From contig JAAXHE010000182.1 of NCBI GenBank assembly GCA_012271065.1, positions 1-45,552 on the forward strand: a stretch of 45,552 nucleotides of DNA, written 5' to 3'. Under the pieces are notes generated by a model. It ran no database searches and had not been told where the DNA came from. It saw nothing but the letters and a program-made list of their open reading frames with translations. The position numbers and the translations under genes were made by a program. The DNA comes from Candidatus Latescibacterota bacterium. GTDB lineage: Bacteria; Latescibacterota; UBA2968; GCA-2709665. Below, one piece after another: positions 43,262-45,552 of the stretch; the first letter of the stretch is position 1; every line of letters begins with the position of its first letter.

Positions 43262-45279
43262 GATCCCTCCTGAGTCTCTGATGTATTCGAGTTTGCGAAG
43301 TGCCTGATTACCGTCTCTACCATCCGCTGCTGATCCGCTTCGGATACAATTTCAACAGCGGGCATCTCAAATGTTCCCTCCAGATGTTGAAGCTTTCCAT
43401 CAATCTCTTCTCTTGACATCTGACGAGGCGAAATCATCGTCCGCCCGTACGCCGCGCGGATATGTTTCTCCTTGTCGCTCATTGCCAACAGAATCGTGGG
43501 CGTTTTGCCGAGCGCCTGGATCGCGTTGATCGTATCCCGGATATATTCGTCGGGGTCGATGCTGTTTACCACCAGAATGCACGCATCGGGTTTGGTTGCA
43601 AGCAGGAACGCGATGGTTGGCAGCGAATGGGTATCGTGCTCAACGACGTCGTATGGGATCGTGCCGGATTGTGAACCCACCAGCATAATCTCCGGCTCCT
43701 TCTTTTGGCAAATCTCCTTCATCTTATGATCCAGGTAAGGGACATAAACCTGGAGCGGCAGTTCCAGCGGAGACGCATATCCCATTGGAAACGCAAGGTC
43801 CATTCCGAAAAGCTCGGCGTGATGCTCCGTGCCGATCTGGGCAACCCTGTACCCCATCTCCAGAAACTTGCGCCTCAGGGCGAGTTGAACCGTAAACTTA
43901 CCTTGCTGGGAGCTGGTCCCGAATACCCCCAGAACCGGCACATCCACGGCCCGCTGCTTTTGAGGTCGCTGAAGGATATGGCGAACCTCCCCTTGCGAGA
44001 CGTTTGGATATACAATCTTCAGAGCCTTTTTTCGAGCAACCATGTAAAGATCGCTGTACATTGTTGGTGGAACCGGAAGAAAGCTGAAAACGTGAACCCC
44101 CCGATCCAGAGCCGTTTGTATGGATTCCTTTAACACATCCCGGTTTGCCATCCGGGCCAATTCGTCCACGTAGCCCAAAATCAACGTATCTATCCCTTTT
44201 AATGCGTCCTGAAGGCGCGGCACAATCCGAACCCCGACCTGAGCGATTCCGATCGCCTCACCGGCATCCTTTCCCACGAGGCCTTTGCCGACCGGGTCTG
44301 CGATGCCCCCAATCTCGAAGCTCAGCAAGTCCCGAAACCGGACCAGACCGTGCATTTCCTTGTTAAAGGGATAGAAGGCCGCCCTTTTGATCCATCGAAA
44401 ACCGGACGCACCCGATTGTTCCGGTACTGGCAGTGAAACCGGCGGCCGGGAGACTGGTGACCGCCCGGGCATGCTTGCACCGAGGCTTTGGTGGGCGGGC
44501 GGCGACGCAGGGGCATCCGCCTGCCGGACCAGCGGAGGCGCTCCCGTCAGCGCGTTTGCCTTCAGCACTTGACGCACTTTCTCCGGATTTGCGCCGGGAT
44601 ACGCCTCACGAATCAGCGCCACAATCCCCGTAATATGAGGCGCGGCGTAGCTGGTTCCTCCGATCAGGATCTCCTTACGGTCCAACCAGCATACCCGCTG
44701 CTCGTCTCCCCTGGCCACACACTCGACGCGTTCGCCTGGCCTGTAATAGTACCCGTACTTCTTATATATCTTTCCGCCCGCAACCCCAATGGCCCCGGAC
44801 AGCACTGCGGGATAGCTCTCCAATCCCTCGTTATGCTCCGCGGCGACCAGAATCACTCCGGCTTCAACCGCCTCCCCGCACGCTTCGTCAATTGACTCTC
44901 GGAACGCCACGTCGGTCGTTCCCAGGCTCAGATTGACCACGTTCATTCCGTTTTCGGTGGCCCACCGGACGGCCGCCACAAGCGCTTCTCCGCGCGCAGA
45001 TAGCGACGCATCGAAAATCCGGACGCTGTAAAGTTCAACAGCCGGCGCTTTTTTCCGGATGATCCCCGCGCAGGCCGTCCCGTGCCCGGCACGATCCGTG
45101 AAGTCCTCTTCGACGTATACGATCTGTCCTTCCGCGCCGATAGAGATATCCGCACCGCCGGAGACAGGCCCTACCTTTGGATGCGACTGATCGATCCCGC
45201 TATCGACAATGGCGACCTTGACGCCTCTTCCCGTCAGTTTTGAAAATGGGAACCCGACTCCGGACGATTTACGCGCCAT
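43228..45279 (-). CDS. Subtilase (S8) fused to a DUF1611-like P-loop domain
   Basis: The 683-residue protein has no signal peptide and no propeptide. A subtilisin domain fills residues 10-245 with an intact triad: Asp26 in VAIVDSGID, His66 in AGHGTACAG, Ser210 in GGTSYAAPH, and Asn150 as oxyanion residue in AAEHNEG. A Pro/Ala/Ser-rich linker runs over about 250-292. Residues 295-683 resemble DUF1611: a Rossmann-like N-part (FEIGGIADPVGKGLVGKDAG) and a Walker A-like GTSSQQGKFT at 454-463, then IMLVGSQSGTIPYD. An intracellular subtilase with an attached ATP-grasping-like domain suggests peptide processing in a biosynthetic route. I chose ATG 45279 with GAAAGAGG close upstream, where the subtilase homology starts; the frame is open from 45327. 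Confidence 0.8.
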   Translation of the reverse strand: MARKSSGVGFPFSKLTGRGVKVAIVDSGIDQSHPKVGPVSGGADISIGAEGQIVYVEEDFTDRAGHGTACAGIIRKKAPAVELYSVRIFDASLSARGEALVAAVRWATENGMNVVNLSLGTTDVAFRESIDEACGEAVEAGVILVAAEHNEGLESYPAVLSGAIGVAGGKIYKKYGYYYRPGERVECVARGDEQRVCWLDRKEILIGGTSYAAPHITGIVALIREAYPGANPEKVRQVLKANALTGAPPLVRQADAPASPPAHQSLGASMPGRSPVSRPPVSLPVPEQSGASGFRWIKRAAFYPFNKEMHGLVRFRDLLSFEIGGIADPVGKGLVGKDAGEAIGIAQVGVRIVPRLQDALKGIDTLILGYVDELARMANRDVLKESIQTALDRGVHVFSFLPVPPTMYSDLYMVARKKALKIVYPNVSQGEVRHILQRPQKQRAVDVPVLGVFGTSSQQGKFTVQLALRRKFLEMGYRVAQIGTEHHAELFGMDLAFPMGYASPLELPLQVYVPYLDHKMKEICQKKEPEIMLVGSQSGTIPYDVVEHDTHSLPTIAFLLATKPDACILVVNSIDPDEYIRDTINAIQALGKTPTILLAMSDKEKHIRAAYGRTMISPRQMSREEIDGKLQHLEGTFEMPAVEIVSEADQQRMVETVIRHFANSNTSETQEGSCQTTQASVVE

Positions 45280-45289
45280 GACCTCTTTC

Positions 45290-45552
45290 TCAAAAGGAAC
45301 TCGCTGGAGATTCCAAAGCAGCAGCAACCCACGCGATTCCTGCGCCGAATCCCATCGCGAGCACCCAGAAGGTTCCTACCACCCCGGCGGAACGTGCGCG
45401 ACTGAGGTTACAGGCCGTCCCAATCCCTATCGTAAGAAGACTATAATACCAGAGGCTGAACGGGTTAAGATTCGCCAGCACAACCTTCACAGCCGGGTGT
45501 GCCGTGCCATCGATAAACAGGTCTGCCCCTAGCGCGGCTTCGCAATGCTCAG
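45290..45552 (-). CDS. Yip1-family membrane protein, 3' part (gene continues past the window edge)
   Basis: The frame is open without a stop from 45552 down to the stop at 45290, giving the last 80 or so residues. The core VVLANLNPFSLWYYSLLTIGIGTA lines up with MVNLFSIWQYSLVVIGLGI of the complete Yip1 protein at 40440-41195, followed by one more hydrophobic helix (VGTFWVLAMGFGAGIAWVAA). A GTG at 45488-45490 could be read as a start, but the aligned residues extend upstream of it (LGADLFIDGTAHPAV), so it is most likely internal. The subtilase gene starts 11 bases after its stop, which suggests it is upstream in the same operon. Confidence 0.7.
   Translation of the reverse strand, partial: EHCEAALGADLFIDGTAHPAVKVVLANLNPFSLWYYSLLTIGIGTACNLSRARSAGVVGTFWVLAMGFGAGIAWVAAALESPASSF

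Noticed and set aside
1..45552. tRNA, rRNA, tmRNA or integrase-linked attachment sites
   Set aside because: No cloverleaf-like segments, rRNA cores or integrase genes were recognised on either strand by reading; a covariance-model scan was not possible.

Overview
The window is GC-rich bacterial chromosome from what looks like an uncultured member of the FCB superphylum (Latescibacterota or a neighbouring phylum). The clues are indirect. A large secreted protein ends in an FlgD/type IX-secretion-like sorting domain, there is a TPR-GWxTD protein, Yip1-MacA-MacB gene sets occur, and HisA belongs to the eukaryotic-type branch. No rRNA, tRNA, CRISPR array, transposase or integrase was seen, so the assignment is inference.

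Layout. 1-9.8 kb holds a GGQ-domain ribosome-rescue-type protein, an orphan RND efflux permease ending at a strong terminator, then hisA (eukaryotic type), thiL and a copper P-type ATPase, and on the opposite strand a LysM amidase. 9.8-19.9 kb is an extended phage-shock (Psp) island. A near-consensus sigma-54 promoter precedes pspA. After it come a membrane protein with a C-terminal winged-helix-like tail, three small membrane proteins sharing one C-terminal helix motif, a STAS protein, a 58-residue membrane peptide, an ECF sigma factor, an NfeD-like protein, a flotillin, a soluble TPR histidine kinase and an NtrC-type sigma-54 activator. The last two could switch on the first promoter, which would make a self-contained membrane-stress circuit.

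19.9-25.9 kb carries metabolic genes: an SDR epimerase, an NTF2-like protein, a deoxyhypusine-synthase-like protein, thiI, a LysR regulator and inositol-3-phosphate synthase, with a 109-bp inverted-repeat element between the last two. 26.0-31.9 kb (minus strand) encodes an unusual lipoprotein with an SLBB domain, 31 exact nonapeptide repeats resembling the centriolar G-box (Tcp10_C) and a CAP domain. It also encodes a TPR-GWxTD protein and an aldo/keto reductase. 32.1-32.8 kb is a PIN-toxin/ribbon-helix-helix antitoxin pair with a consensus promoter. 33.0-37.1 kb is a 1372-residue secreted, probably polysaccharide-active protein.

37.1-45.5 kb (minus strand) is a run of tightly packed genes. 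Reading with transcription they are: Yip1 (cut by the window edge), a subtilase-DUF1611-like P-loop fusion, an acyl carrier protein, a jelly-roll protein, a BtrH/DUF4872-type acyltransferase, a second Yip1 protein, and a MacA/MacB-like exporter (adaptor, permease, ATPase). The acyl carrier protein next to a BtrH-like enzyme recalls the BtrI/BtrH acyl transfer of butirosin biosynthesis. With an intracellular subtilase and an exporter alongside, this looks like an undescribed acyl-transfer or peptide-tailoring cassette.

The three places most worth attention are the extended Psp island, the nonapeptide-repeat lipoprotein and the ACP/BtrH/subtilase cassette.
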